Part shown: positions 45,626 to 53,693 of the stretch, in pieces | Layout: each line of letters opens with the position of its first letter | Position numbering within the stretch: position 1 is the first letter of the stretch | From: Verrucomicrobiota bacterium | Lineage (GTDB): Bacteria > Verrucomicrobiota > Verrucomicrobiia > Opitutales > UBA953 | Length of the DNA stretch: 64,000 nucleotides | Direction: 5' to 3' | NCBI GenBank assembly: GCA_026397965.1 | Contig: JAPLTU010000036.1 | Coordinates: 62,001 to 126,000 of the forward strand | The notes under the pieces: generated by a model | What the model was told of the DNA's origin: nothing | Databases searched by the model: none | Seen by the model: only the letters and a program-made list of their open reading frames with translations | Program-made: the position numbers and the translations under genes

Positions 45626-46066
45626 ATGGCCAAGGTAGATATCGATTTAGTGCAACGCGTACTCAAAGAAAACGGCGTCGACGTGCGAGTCGCCGCTGCG
45701 ATCCTCAATCAGATCCGCGAAGCCGCCGCCGAAGACGCCGTCGAACGGGAGAAGCCCGCCAAAAAGCAATTCATGGTTCTGGTCAGCGAGCCGGAAGAGG
45801 GTCTGCCTAAGGACCTAACGGGTTGGGTGGTGCAATTATTGGAAGATGACGATCCCCGCGAAGTCGCCGCCAAGATCGCCGAGACGGCCACGGGTTTTAA
45901 TAGTTCACCCAAAGGTCAGCGCCTCCCGCTCACTTCGTTCGGCGACGCTTGTCAGAGTTTACCGACCAAGCTTTTAAAAGAACGCGATGTTTGGATCAAG
46001 ACGCGTGAGCCGGTTCGTGTATTAGCGGTAAAGAATACGTTGGGTCGTCGGCGTAATGCGGATTAA
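45626..46066 (+). CDS. Hypothetical protein, 146 residues
   Basis: No family recognised. The N-terminus (about 1-40, VDIDLVQRVLKENGVDVRVAAAILNQIREAAAE) looks like a short helical bundle; the remainder mixes strands and helices (KKQFMVLVSEPE, GWVVQLLEDDDPREVAAKIAETATGF) and ends with basic residues (LGRRRNAD). No signal peptide or membrane segment, so cytoplasmic. Codon use resembles neighbours. It stands alone between repeat region D and the desaturase gene. The ATG at 45626 is chosen because upstream frame overlaps pyrimidine-rich non-coding DNA. Confidence 0.65.
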   Translation: MAKVDIDLVQRVLKENGVDVRVAAAILNQIREAAAEDAVEREKPAKKQFMVLVSEPEEGLPKDLTGWVVQLLEDDDPREVAAKIAETATGFNSSPKGQRLPLTSFGDACQSLPTKLLKERDVWIKTREPVRVLAVKNTLGRRRNAD

Positions 46067-46215
46067 AAAAGCAAGTTAAGCGCGGCGATTTTTTGAAAAA
46101 CTCATTTTAATAGGGTTTTTCATCTTGTTCGACGTCGATTAGTTGCGCTTAAGCGGCCTTTTCCACGGATGATTTGCACTCGCCACGGCACTCAGCGGAC
46201 TCAAACTCCGCTGCT

Positions 46216-47403
46216 ATGAAGTTCAAAAACTTCCCTATCTATCGCATCGAGTGGGTCACTTCCATTTTCCTCATCGGGACGGCGCTGCTCTCCCTGACCG
46301 TCGTACCTTGGTTCCTCTGGACGCAGTATCACCTACCCGCCGAGGCCGTTAATAAGGTGCACGGCTGGGGCTTTGTCTGGGCGCTGTTCATCTTCTACTA
46401 TTACGCCACGGGCTTCGGGATCACCTTGGGCTACCACCGTCTTTTCTCTCACCTTTCCTTTAAGGCCAAATGGCCGGTCAAGCTGTTCGTGCTGCTCTTT
46501 GGCGCCGCTTCCTTCGAGAATTCGGCCCATGATTGGTGCGCCGACCACCGTATCCATCATAAGCATGTGGACGAAGATGAAGACCCGTACGATATCTCCA
46601 AAGGCTTCTTTTACGCCCATATCGGCTGGCTCTTGTTCCGCTTAAAGCCGAAGTCGCCCGTCAATAATGTCAAGGATCTCGAAGCGGATCCCCTGGTGAT
46701 GTGGCAACACCGCTACGTGCAATGGATCGGTGCTTTCGTCGGCTTCGTGATGCCCGCCTTCTTGGGCTACACGTTCGCCATCCTCAATGGCTACACTAAT
46801 CCCGGCATGACCGCGCTGGCCGCCTTCCTTATCGCCGGTCTGCTCCGTACGGTCATCGTCCAGCAAGGCACTTTCTGCATCAACTCGCTCTGCCACATGA
46901 TCGGTCGTCAGCCTTACTCGACCTCCCATAGCGCCCGTGACAGCGGCGCCGTCGCGCTGCTTACGTTTGGGGAAGGCTACCATAATTATCACCACGAGTT
47001 CCAGCACGACTACCGTAACGGCGTCAAAGCTTGGCAGTTCGACCCGACGAAGTGGATTATCTGGACGCTCTCCTGGCTCGGTCTCACCGAAGATCTTCGT
47101 CGCGTACCCGATTCGCGCATTATGGCCGCCGAGTTAAAGGAAAAAAGTCTCACGCTCGGTCGTGACATTGATTCTTTGGCCGCTCGCCTCGATGCCCGTA
47201 CGCGCGAGCTGAAAGCCAAGACGATTGCCTCAGCGCATGAGCTCGCTAAGGAATTAGGCGCCCGGGCCGAATCTTTGAAAGAAGCCGCCGCTACCAAGGC
47301 CGAAGTCGGCCACGAAACTTTATCCGAACTGCGCGGCTTGTTGAATCAGGCTGCGAGCTACCTCGAAACTTTGCGTCGGGCTGACGCCGGTTCCGCCGCC
47401 TAA
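46216..47403 (+). CDS. Acyl-CoA/acyl-lipid desaturase with C-terminal helical extension
   Basis: 395 residues. Membrane-bound di-iron desaturase: hydrophobic helices at about 12-33 and 50-70, histidine boxes HRLFSH (74-79), HRIHHKH (111-117) and HNYHH (about 256-260). It introduces a double bond, probably delta-9, into fatty acyl chains. After the catalytic part, residues about 300-390 form a long charged amphipathic helix (SLAARLDARTRELKAKTI, KELGARAESLKEA) not found in the second desaturase of this window; it might be a membrane-surface or dimerisation helix. Confidence 0.9.
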   Translation: MKFKNFPIYRIEWVTSIFLIGTALLSLTVVPWFLWTQYHLPAEAVNKVHGWGFVWALFIFYYYATGFGITLGYHRLFSHLSFKAKWPVKLFVLLFGAASFENSAHDWCADHRIHHKHVDEDEDPYDISKGFFYAHIGWLLFRLKPKSPVNNVKDLEADPLVMWQHRYVQWIGAFVGFVMPAFLGYTFAILNGYTNPGMTALAAFLIAGLLRTVIVQQGTFCINSLCHMIGRQPYSTSHSARDSGAVALLTFGEGYHNYHHEFQHDYRNGVKAWQFDPTKWIIWTLSWLGLTEDLRRVPDSRIMAAELKEKSLTLGRDIDSLAARLDARTRELKAKTIASAHELAKELGARAESLKEAAATKAEVGHETLSELRGLLNQAASYLETLRRADAGSAA

Positions 47404-47413
47404 GTAGTTCCGT

Positions 47414-47875
47414 TTACTTGCGGAGTTTCTGCACCAGCTCGAGAACTTGCTTTTCGATCTGGGGCAGGGCGTCGTCGGGGTGCGCGCAGTCGATGTCGTG
47501 CACCGACCAATAATCGATTTTATCCGCCCACTCGGGGTGAGATTCCAACATCATGGCATAGTGCTCGTCGCGTTTCAGGGCGATGGTGCGGTGGGCGCGC
47601 TCCAAGTCGCGGCGTCGAAGTTGGGTCGGGGCCTCCCCCGTCAGGTGCATCGGGATGCCCAATTCACCCATCCGGCGTTGGGTATCGCGCGAGATCAGGG
47701 TGGGCTCATCGGCAACCAGGGACGTGAGTAAGCCGCGGGAAAAAGCCCGATGGGGCAGGTCCAACTTGGTGGCATGCCAGTTGAAAAAGGCCTCCGCATG
47801 TCGGCTCCGATAGAAATTGCCGGTGCAGACGAATAGGGTCAGCAGGCCAGAATCTGCGCTTGTGCGTTGGGTCAT
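47414..47875 (-). CDS. Low-molecular-weight protein tyrosine phosphatase-like protein
   Basis: 153 residues. The phosphate-binding loop CTGNFYRS (C17 to R23, CX5R) lies near the N-terminus as in LMW-PTP and arsenate reductases. The C-terminal general acid appears within DYWSVHDID. A segment RTIALKRDEHYAMM matches the family's central helix. Substrate unknown: phosphotyrosine, phosphoarginine or arsenate are possible. Confidence 0.72.
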   Translation of the reverse strand: MTQRTSADSGLLTLFVCTGNFYRSRHAEAFFNWHATKLDLPHRAFSRGLLTSLVADEPTLISRDTQRRMGELGIPMHLTGEAPTQLRRRDLERAHRTIALKRDEHYAMMLESHPEWADKIDYWSVHDIDCAHPDDALPQIEKQVLELVQKLRK

Positions 47876-47910
47876 GCTCGGTAGAGTTCCCCTAACCTAA
47901 CTCCACCGCC

Positions 47911-48159
47911 ATGGTACGCAATCTGTTCGTTCTCTCCCTCCTCTCCTTCTCTGTCGTCGGTTGCATGGGTCCTAAAAAAGGACCAAGCGCAGTCTCTGAC
48001 GGTGGCATCGACAATAGTATTGTCCCGACCGGCGGCCTCTCCCCGGTGACCTCGGTGGCGACCCCCGCTCCGGCCGCCGCTCCGACCGCCAAGAAGACCT
48101 CTTCGACCCCGGCTAAGTCCAAGGGCAAGTTACCCATCAATAACGCCGGGAACAAGTAA
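47911..48159 (+). CDS. Small putative lipoprotein
   Basis: 82 residues. Lipoprotein signal ending VVGC (cysteine 18), then a low-complexity Ser/Pro/Ala/Lys-rich tail (PAPAAAPTAKKTSSTPAKSK). No domain recognised. Divergent from the LMW-PTP-like gene with a 35 bp gap; stop codon 9 bp from the convergent epimerase gene. Confidence 0.6.
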   Translation: MVRNLFVLSLLSFSVVGCMGPKKGPSAVSDGGIDNSIVPTGGLSPVTSVATPAPAAAPTAKKTSSTPAKSKGKLPINNAGNK

Positions 48160-48168
48160 GGTCTCGCC

Positions 48169-49098
48169 TTACATTAAAGACACCTCGGTGACGAAGGTGT
48201 CGACCTGACCGGGCTCCGCAAAACGGAGTCCATTTTTATGCTCCGGGCTGTTCGGTGGCCCCATCCAAGGTTCGACGCAATAGAACGGCGCTTCCGGATC
48301 AGGCGTCCATGTCACAACCGCCGCCCAACTTCCTGGGATCGGTTCTTCGCCAACTTTGACGGTGATGTCTTCTTCGCCCGACTTTGGCCCGAAGGTGAGG
48401 GTGGCGGATTTTAAGTTCGTGAAGATGCAGTCCGAGAGGTGCGGGTTGTCGAAGCCGATTTCCGTCGCGCCTTTGAACTCGCCGAAGGGCACGAGTTTGC
48501 CATCCGCCGCATGGCGCCACTGTTTCTTGGACGGGATTTTGATGACGTAATCCCGCCGGCTCAGCCCCGGGTGCCAAGGGAGCGTGAAATAAAAATGATG
48601 TCCCGCACACCAGGGTAATGGTTGGGTATCCCGGTTCTCGAATTCAAAGGTGATGCGCAGGAAGAGTTCGAGAAAGTCGAAGCGGATCCGGAAGTCATAA
48701 AGGAACGGGTAGCACGCCCGGCCACGTTCGTCTGGGACCATGCGCAAGACCGCGTGTTTAGGGCCCGATTCGGTGATCTCGAAAGCCGAGTCCCGCGCAA
48801 AACCGTGCTGCGGCATGGGACGCTTGACGCCATCCGCCGCCTTCCAGGCCAACTTCTCGCCGTCCGCATAATTTCTTCCCATGAACGGAAAGAGGATCGG
48901 GTTACCGCCGCGGACGGCGCCAATCTTGTCGAGCGCCATCGGCGCACCTTCCGGCCAATGCAGTACTTCGCGGTGCCCCGAGGGGACGTCGAGTTTCCAG
49001 CGCAGCAGGCGCGCACCCCGCGTCAGGCAAGTCTCATAAGTCGAAGCCCCGATACGCCAGCGTTCCATGGGTACGCCATTCTCTTCAAAGGTCTGCAT
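48169..49098 (-). CDS. Aldose 1-epimerase family protein
   Basis: 309 residues, galactose-mutarotase-like beta-sandwich. RGGNPILFPFMGR, PQHGFARDSAFEI (first His) and WCAGHHFYFTLPW (second His) hold the catalytic and sugar-binding residues; YCVEPWMGPPNS near the C-terminus is typical of the GalM/YeaD-like group. It interconverts alpha and beta sugar anomers. No sugar operon surrounds it. Confidence 0.85.
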   Translation of the reverse strand: MQTFEENGVPMERWRIGASTYETCLTRGARLLRWKLDVPSGHREVLHWPEGAPMALDKIGAVRGGNPILFPFMGRNYADGEKLAWKAADGVKRPMPQHGFARDSAFEITESGPKHAVLRMVPDERGRACYPFLYDFRIRFDFLELFLRITFEFENRDTQPLPWCAGHHFYFTLPWHPGLSRRDYVIKIPSKKQWRHAADGKLVPFGEFKGATEIGFDNPHLSDCIFTNLKSATLTFGPKSGEEDITVKVGEEPIPGSWAAVVTWTPDPEAPFYCVEPWMGPPNSPEHKNGLRFAEPGQVDTFVTEVSLM

Positions 49099-49140
49099 GC
49101 GTTCAGCAAACCTCGCCGTGGCTCGGTGGCAAACGCGTAC

Positions 49141-49953
49141 TTACGGGCGCGGTGGCCGCGGCCAAAACGCCGACACCCGTCGCTGGTAGTCGACGTAGGC
49201 ATCACCCTTCGACGCAACCAATTGCCGTTCGGTCAAGGCCACGCCGGTGACGCGCGTGAGCAGGTGATACATGATGAGCGCGCAGACCAACCCGGGGATA
49301 CCGCGGTAGGTGGCATTGTAACTCATGAGGACAAAGCCGACCCACACTAGCCATTCACCAAAGTAATTCGGGTGCCGGCTCCAGGCCCAGAGGCCGCGTT
49401 CACAAACCTTTCCTTTCTGGGTGACGTCCTTCTTAAAGTCGGCGAGCTGCGCGTCCGCCATGCCTTCGATGACGAGTGCCAAGGCGACAATGACCAGCCC
49501 GATCCAGTGGATGGGGCCGATGGGGCTCGGCGCACCATAGGGACTCGAGGAGAGCAATGGCAGGCAGAGCAGGGCGAGCGCCAAGGCTTGGAGGAAATAA
49601 AAATACGCCATCTGCCAAGGCATCCGCGCCCCAGCTTCGGCCCGCATCTGGAGATAACGCCCGTCTTCCTTATCCAGATGGCCCAGGACGCGTACCGCCA
49701 AGTGCGTGCCGAGCCGCAGGCTCCACACCATCGTCGCCAAGCTCATGAGCAGGCCCTGTCCGCCCAGCGGCTTGTCGTAAAAATGCACGTAAAGCAGTTT
49801 CAGCCCGACCAACGCAAAGCCGTAAGACCAGGCGACATCCACGATTGACCAGTTATCAAGTTTGCGAGCGATCAACCAGCAGAGGAAGAAATAACCGCAA
49901 GCCGCCATCAAGAGTGCTAAGAAGTCGAAGCCGAGATCGAAGAGCGGTGTCAT
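49141..49953 (-). CDS. DUF1295 / steroid 5-alpha-reductase-like membrane protein
   Basis: 270 residues with about six membrane helices. The C-terminal signature GLWAWSRHPNYFGEWLVWVGF is that of DUF1295 proteins, relatives of isoprenylcysteine methyltransferases and steroid 5-alpha-reductases. In other bacteria DUF1295 genes often sit beside Cfa-type methyltransferases and DUF1365 genes, as here. It overlaps the DUF2062 gene by 4 nt. Confidence 0.85.
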   Translation of the reverse strand: MTPLFDLGFDFLALLMAACGYFFLCWLIARKLDNWSIVDVAWSYGFALVGLKLLYVHFYDKPLGGQGLLMSLATMVWSLRLGTHLAVRVLGHLDKEDGRYLQMRAEAGARMPWQMAYFYFLQALALALLCLPLLSSSPYGAPSPIGPIHWIGLVIVALALVIEGMADAQLADFKKDVTQKGKVCERGLWAWSRHPNYFGEWLVWVGFVLMSYNATYRGIPGLVCALIMYHLLTRVTGVALTERQLVASKGDAYVDYQRRVSAFWPRPPRP

Positions 49954-50426
49954 GCGGGATTTTTATTCATAAGGCGGCGGAAGGTCCAGCGTAGGAGGAA
50001 ATTAAGTATCCACGCGGCCGCCGGCACGACAAGCAACCACCCGATGATGCCGTGAACGTAGGCCATCCAGAACTTTTCCATGAAATCCCCGAATGAGCGG
50101 TTGAACTCATCGATGATGGCCTGCGGGGTGAGGTGGAGGTGCTGCGACCCGGTCACGGTCTCGCCGAGTCGTACGAACGGTACGATGAGCAGGAATTGAA
50201 TCGGGTAGCTGACGTGATTGATGATCTGCATCACGACGTGGTTGAGTCGAAAGAGCCGTCCGGCGATGATACATCCGACGGTAGTCGTCCCAATAATGGG
50301 GTTGATGGCGATGGCTAAGCTGACGGACACTGCGGCCGCCACGCTTTCCGGCGTGGCGCCTTGGCGTAATTCCGCCAGCAGCGGATCACGTACTTTGCGG
50401 CGAAGCCAATCAGAGACGCGTCCCAT
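49950..50426 (-). CDS. DUF2062 membrane protein
   Basis: About 158 residues. The centre AAAVSVSLAIAINPIIGTTTVGCIIAGRLFRLNHVV-region and QIINHVSYPIQFLLIVPFVRLGE are DUF2062 hallmarks, with two to three membrane segments. Function unknown. The ATG at 50426 overlaps the DUF1475 gene by 17 nt; an upstream ATG at 50462 is also possible. Confidence 0.78.
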   Translation of the reverse strand: MGRVSDWLRRKVRDPLLAELRQGATPESVAAAVSVSLAIAINPIIGTTTVGCIIAGRLFRLNHVVMQIINHVSYPIQFLLIVPFVRLGETVTGSQHLHLTPQAIIDEFNRSFGDFMEKFWMAYVHGIIGWLLVVPAAAWILNFLLRWTFRRLMNKNPA

Positions 50427-50811
50427 CCGATAAGGCCTTACGCGCGAAGAAGATTTTGCCAATGGTAGTCTCGCCTTTTGCCGTAAAGAGACAAATCAGG
50501 GCATAAGCAGCGATGGCAAAATTCCCGAGGGTCATGACGGCTACGAACCAAAGAATGCGGGGGACGACGTTAGGTTCGCGCCAAGCGACGTATAGCCAGA
50601 AGGCCATGAAGCCGAAATAGGCGTCGAACATCGTGGCCAGGCCCCACGGCTCGCTGCACACGGTGACGTATCCGCCCAAGACGTTCAGGCCCTTGCCAGC
50701 ATAGGCGGGGAGCGACGACGTCGAAGGCGCCACGCACGCATGCCACGACACCCAAGTCATGGCGATTAACACTAAGATGAAGTAAGCGATTAGACTTCGG
50801 CGTAGGTTCAT
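50410..50811 (-). CDS. DUF1475-like membrane protein
   Basis: 133 residues, three or four membrane helices. EPWGLATMFDAYFGFMAFWLYVAWRE followed by RILWFVAVMTLGNFAIAAYALICL is the DUF1475 pattern. Its function is unknown. It heads the DUF1475-DUF2062-DUF1295 run and is separated from the Cfa/DUF1365 pair by repeat region E. Confidence 0.7.
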   Translation of the reverse strand: MNLRRSLIAYFILVLIAMTWVSWHACVAPSTSSLPAYAGKGLNVLGGYVTVCSEPWGLATMFDAYFGFMAFWLYVAWREPNVVPRILWFVAVMTLGNFAIAAYALICLFTAKGETTIGKIFFARKALSDGTRL

Positions 50812-51148
50812 GGCCGTAATTTAAGGGTTAATTACCAAAAAGCAAATCCCCGGCTCTCTAGGTAGGGAGAGCACCACGTGCTGTCCTAGTTGCGTCTTCT
50901 GCCTCGGATAGGGACATCTCTCCGACGCGTCCTTGTATCTGGTATCTGTCTCGCCCCATGCCCCCTTGCCCCCATGCCCCCGTGTCACCTCGAAGGCTTT
51001 GCCTTCGCTGGTAGGGGCAGCACCGCGTGCTGCCCTAGTTGCCTCGGGTAGGGTTGTGCACCCTCGCTCAACCGCGACTGACCGGAGGCGGTCAGCCCAC
51101 CCTCATCCCCCAACCAATCACCCGGCTCACGTTCTCCCTTGGCCTCGG

Positions 51149-51264
51149 GTAGGGGCGCGACTGCGTCGCGTCCGTTCGCAACGCAAGGGTCGATGAGTCG
51201 GGTCAAGCTTGTCCGAGCCCATTATATCGGTCCGCCCACGGACGCCACGCAGTGGCGCCCCTAC
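51149..51264 (+). repeat. 116 bp inverted REP pair (BIME-like), copy 4
   Basis: Same structure as copy 1, with arms identical in sequence and only a handful of central differences. The similarity continues through the octamer array to 51428. Confidence 0.85.
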
Positions 51265-51334
51265 CAGCTACCTCCCATGCCCACTGGCCCACGGGTCAAC
51301 TGTTCAACTAACGCTGCCTCTTGTGTATCTCCCT

Positions 51335-51374
51335 CCGGCCACTGGCCAACTGGCCAACCGATCAACTGTTCAAC
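51335..51374. repeat. Octamer array (ACTGRYCA-type)
   Basis: Identical to the array at 41332-41371: ACTGGCCA, ACTGGCCA, ACCGATCA, ACTGTTCA, AC. Confidence 0.7.
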
Positions 51375-51507
51375 TTGCCTCCCCGCATCCCTTGCCTGCT
51401 GGTCAACTTGTCAACCGGCCAGCTAGTTGTTCCCTTCTCTCACTTTTGCACGCGGCTCCGCCGCAGTTGCACCTTTGCACTGTCTTCCCTGATCCCTTCG
51501 CCTCCCT

Positions 51508-51547
51508 CCGGCCAACTGGCCACTGGCCCACCAATCAACTAATCAAC
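51508..51547. repeat. Octamer array (ACTGRYCA-type), imperfect register
   Basis: CCGGCCAACTGGCCACTGG then CCCACCAATCAACTAATCAAC; the register slips by two bases in the middle (a lost AC). Confidence 0.6.
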
Positions 51548-51593
51548 TAACACCGCCTCTTACCTCCTCCCTCGCGGCGCTTCCGCCGCGCGC

Positions 51594-52805
51594 TTACGCC
51601 GCGCGATTCGGCCGCACATACACGGCCTGGACGACACCGATGTTCCGGTGCTCGAAAGCCGCCTGACAATAACGGAAATATAAACGCCACTTCCGGATGA
51701 AGCGTTCATCAAACCCCATGCCGCGCACCTGGTCCAGTTTACTCTCGAAGGCGTTGCACCACGCATCGAGCGTACGCGCGTAATCAGTTCCAAATTCTTC
51801 GAGGCGCTCCAATTGGAAGCCGCTTTTCTGGGTCATGAGGTCGCCGACCCGGTTAATCGACAGGAGTAAAGACCCCGGGAAGATATGTTTCTGGATGAAG
51901 TCCACGCCGTCGCGGAATTGCGCATAACGGCTGTCCGGGCACGTGATGTATTGAAAGGCGGCGATGCCGTCAGGCTTAAGCAATCGCCCAATCGACTCGC
52001 AGAAAGCCGGCAGGTATTTATGACCGAGGGCTTCCATCATCTCGATGGAGACGCACTTATCATAGTTTCCCTGATGGTCCCGGAAATCTTCCAGCTTCAC
52101 GGTGATGCGGTCCGACAGTCCCGCGGCCTGGATACGTTCGACGGCGAGGTCGTGCTGCGCTTTGGAAATCGTCAAGGAGGTGACGCGGCAACCATACTTC
52201 TTCACGGCGTGCAGGGCCCAGCCGCCCCAGCCGGTCCCGATCTCGATGACGTGGTCCGTCGGCTTGAGCTGGAGGAACTGGCATAGGGCTTCGTTCTTGT
52301 TCGTCTGCGCCTGCTCGAGCGAAGCTGCGCCTTCCCAGCGAGCCGATGAATACATCATCGACGGATCCAGGAAGAGGCGGAAGAAATCGTTGGAGACGTC
52401 GTAGTGTTCGGAAATATTTCGCCGCACGGTCTTCTTGTCGTTCGGCCGCAACAGGTGGCCGATGCGGTCCGCGATTCGGAATAAGCCCACGCCGACGGCC
52501 TTGCTTGCCGAGCCCGACATGCCCGGGGTCTGGTCGATGTTTTCGATAAAGAAGCCGATGACAGCGTTGAGATCTGGCGAATCCCATTCGCCTTCCATGT
52601 AGCCTTCGGTCAGGCCGATGTCCGCCGCGAGCATGATGCGCCGGAAGGCGTTGTCGTCCGCGACCTCCAGGCGGGCGCCGCCTTGGGCACGCGGATCTCC
52701 GAGCACGAGTTCGGTGCCCTCGGGCAGGCGGAGCATGAGCCGGCCGCGCTTGAGCTTGGCCAATTCGTTCAAGACGAGTCGTCGGGCGAGAGTTGGTTTA
52801 GTCAT
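51594..52805 (-). CDS. Cyclopropane-fatty-acyl-phospholipid synthase family methyltransferase
   Basis: 403 residues. N-terminal lipid-binding region, then a SAM methyltransferase domain with SEHYDVSNDFFRLFLDPSMMYSSA, VIEIGTGWGGWALHA (motif I), SIEMMEALGHKYLP and FIQKHIFPG, all Cfa-family hallmarks. Such enzymes methylate acyl-chain double bonds to make cyclopropane, methyl-branched or furan-precursor fatty acids. The partner genes (DUF1365, FAD oxidoreductase) are those of the 10-methylstearate and furan fatty acid gene sets, so the product may not be a simple cyclopropane. It overlaps the DUF1365 gene by 8 nt. Confidence 0.92.
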   Translation of the reverse strand: MTKPTLARRLVLNELAKLKRGRLMLRLPEGTELVLGDPRAQGGARLEVADDNAFRRIMLAADIGLTEGYMEGEWDSPDLNAVIGFFIENIDQTPGMSGSASKAVGVGLFRIADRIGHLLRPNDKKTVRRNISEHYDVSNDFFRLFLDPSMMYSSARWEGAASLEQAQTNKNEALCQFLQLKPTDHVIEIGTGWGGWALHAVKKYGCRVTSLTISKAQHDLAVERIQAAGLSDRITVKLEDFRDHQGNYDKCVSIEMMEALGHKYLPAFCESIGRLLKPDGIAAFQYITCPDSRYAQFRDGVDFIQKHIFPGSLLLSINRVGDLMTQKSGFQLERLEEFGTDYARTLDAWCNAFESKLDQVRGMGFDERFIRKWRLYFRYCQAAFEHRNIGVVQAVYVRPNRAA

Positions 52806-53649
52806 GTCGGCCAGAAAGTTCGGAGGTGGGGTTGCGCAGGTTGCGTTGCCAGGGAATATCGGCCCCCTTCCGCCGGAACGGAAGTTTTTTTACCAACCCC
52901 AGCCAAGCGGCGTGCAGGTGGATAAGGGTGATAACTTTTAAGATCAGCAAGGGCATCTTGGCCGTCAGCCACAGCAACCGCCCGTCCGTCAGTGGTACCT
53001 GTCGGCCCGTCCAAGCGCTCATCAGGGTCTTCTGTCCGCCTTCATAATGGTCGACGGTCATGGCGAGGCGTTCGTCCGGCAGTCGGAGCGTGAATTCGAA
53101 TTCGGTATCGAGCGCGGAAAAAGGCGAGACGTAGAAACGTTTCGGGGTACGGAGCTGTAGGTAGGTTTCGCCGGCGTTATCTTGTCTAAGGCAATCGCGA
53201 CCAAGGAACCAGGCTTTGCGCTCCCCGAAGGTATTATGCACCTCCGCGATGCCGCTGAGGAGCTTGCCCTCGCAGCTGATCAGATAAAACACGACGGGGT
53301 TATAAGATTTACCAAACGCCCGCGGCATCGCGACGAGCTGCACTTTGGCGTCTGGGGGGATGGGTTCGCCTTGCGCGCGACAGAAGGCCCGTACGCGCGC
53401 CGCCAATCTGTCGCCCGGTTTGCCGAAATCTTGGGGCGTGGCTTCGGGTTGAAACATCTCCGCCGCGGGCAAGAAATCCTGATCCCGAAATTGATAAGGG
53501 TACCCCGGCCCGCCGAGGAGAAGCCGGCCGCGGCCCAGGCGATCCCATTCTTCGAGGTCGACGGCGAAGGCGAACGCTCCGTGCGTGAAATGATGTTGCT
53601 TCGGCCAAAGCCGGGCATGCATCACCGCCGCATCATAAAGTCGGGCCAT
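52798..53649 (-). CDS. DUF1365 protein
   Basis: 283 residues. ARLYDAAVMHARLWPKQHHFTHGAF at the start (with the HxxxHxF pattern), FGKSYNPVVFYLISCEGKLLSGIAEVHNTFGE and the C-terminal ITLIHLHAAWLGLVKKLPF are typical of DUF1365, almost always found with Cfa-type methyltransferases and FAD oxidoreductases. Biochemical role unknown. It probably forms one transcription unit with the Cfa gene. Confidence 0.88.
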   Translation of the reverse strand: MARLYDAAVMHARLWPKQHHFTHGAFAFAVDLEEWDRLGRGRLLLGGPGYPYQFRDQDFLPAAEMFQPEATPQDFGKPGDRLAARVRAFCRAQGEPIPPDAKVQLVAMPRAFGKSYNPVVFYLISCEGKLLSGIAEVHNTFGERKAWFLGRDCLRQDNAGETYLQLRTPKRFYVSPFSALDTEFEFTLRLPDERLAMTVDHYEGGQKTLMSAWTGRQVPLTDGRLLWLTAKMPLLILKVITLIHLHAAWLGLVKKLPFRRKGADIPWQRNLRNPTSELSGRHD

Positions 53650-53693
53650 CTTCCCCGCAGAGTGAAAGGAAAGAGACCCAGTGCAAGGTTCCC

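Larger units (their letters stand above)
50812..51593. repeat. Intergenic repeat region E
   Basis: 782 bp with no gene, the longest repeat region, splitting the lipid cluster. Units in order: REP at 50862-50887, degenerate GTAGGGACATCTCT-type unit near 50909, GAAGGCTTTGCCTTC cassette from 50982, REP 51011-51037, two-hairpin unit 51047-51101, REP pair 51149-51264, octamer arrays 51335-51374 and 51508-51547, and small palindromes CACGCGGCTCCGCCG-like near 51448. Compared with region B it carries about 140 bp of extra REP units inserted exactly at a GTAGGGG boundary. Confidence 0.85.
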
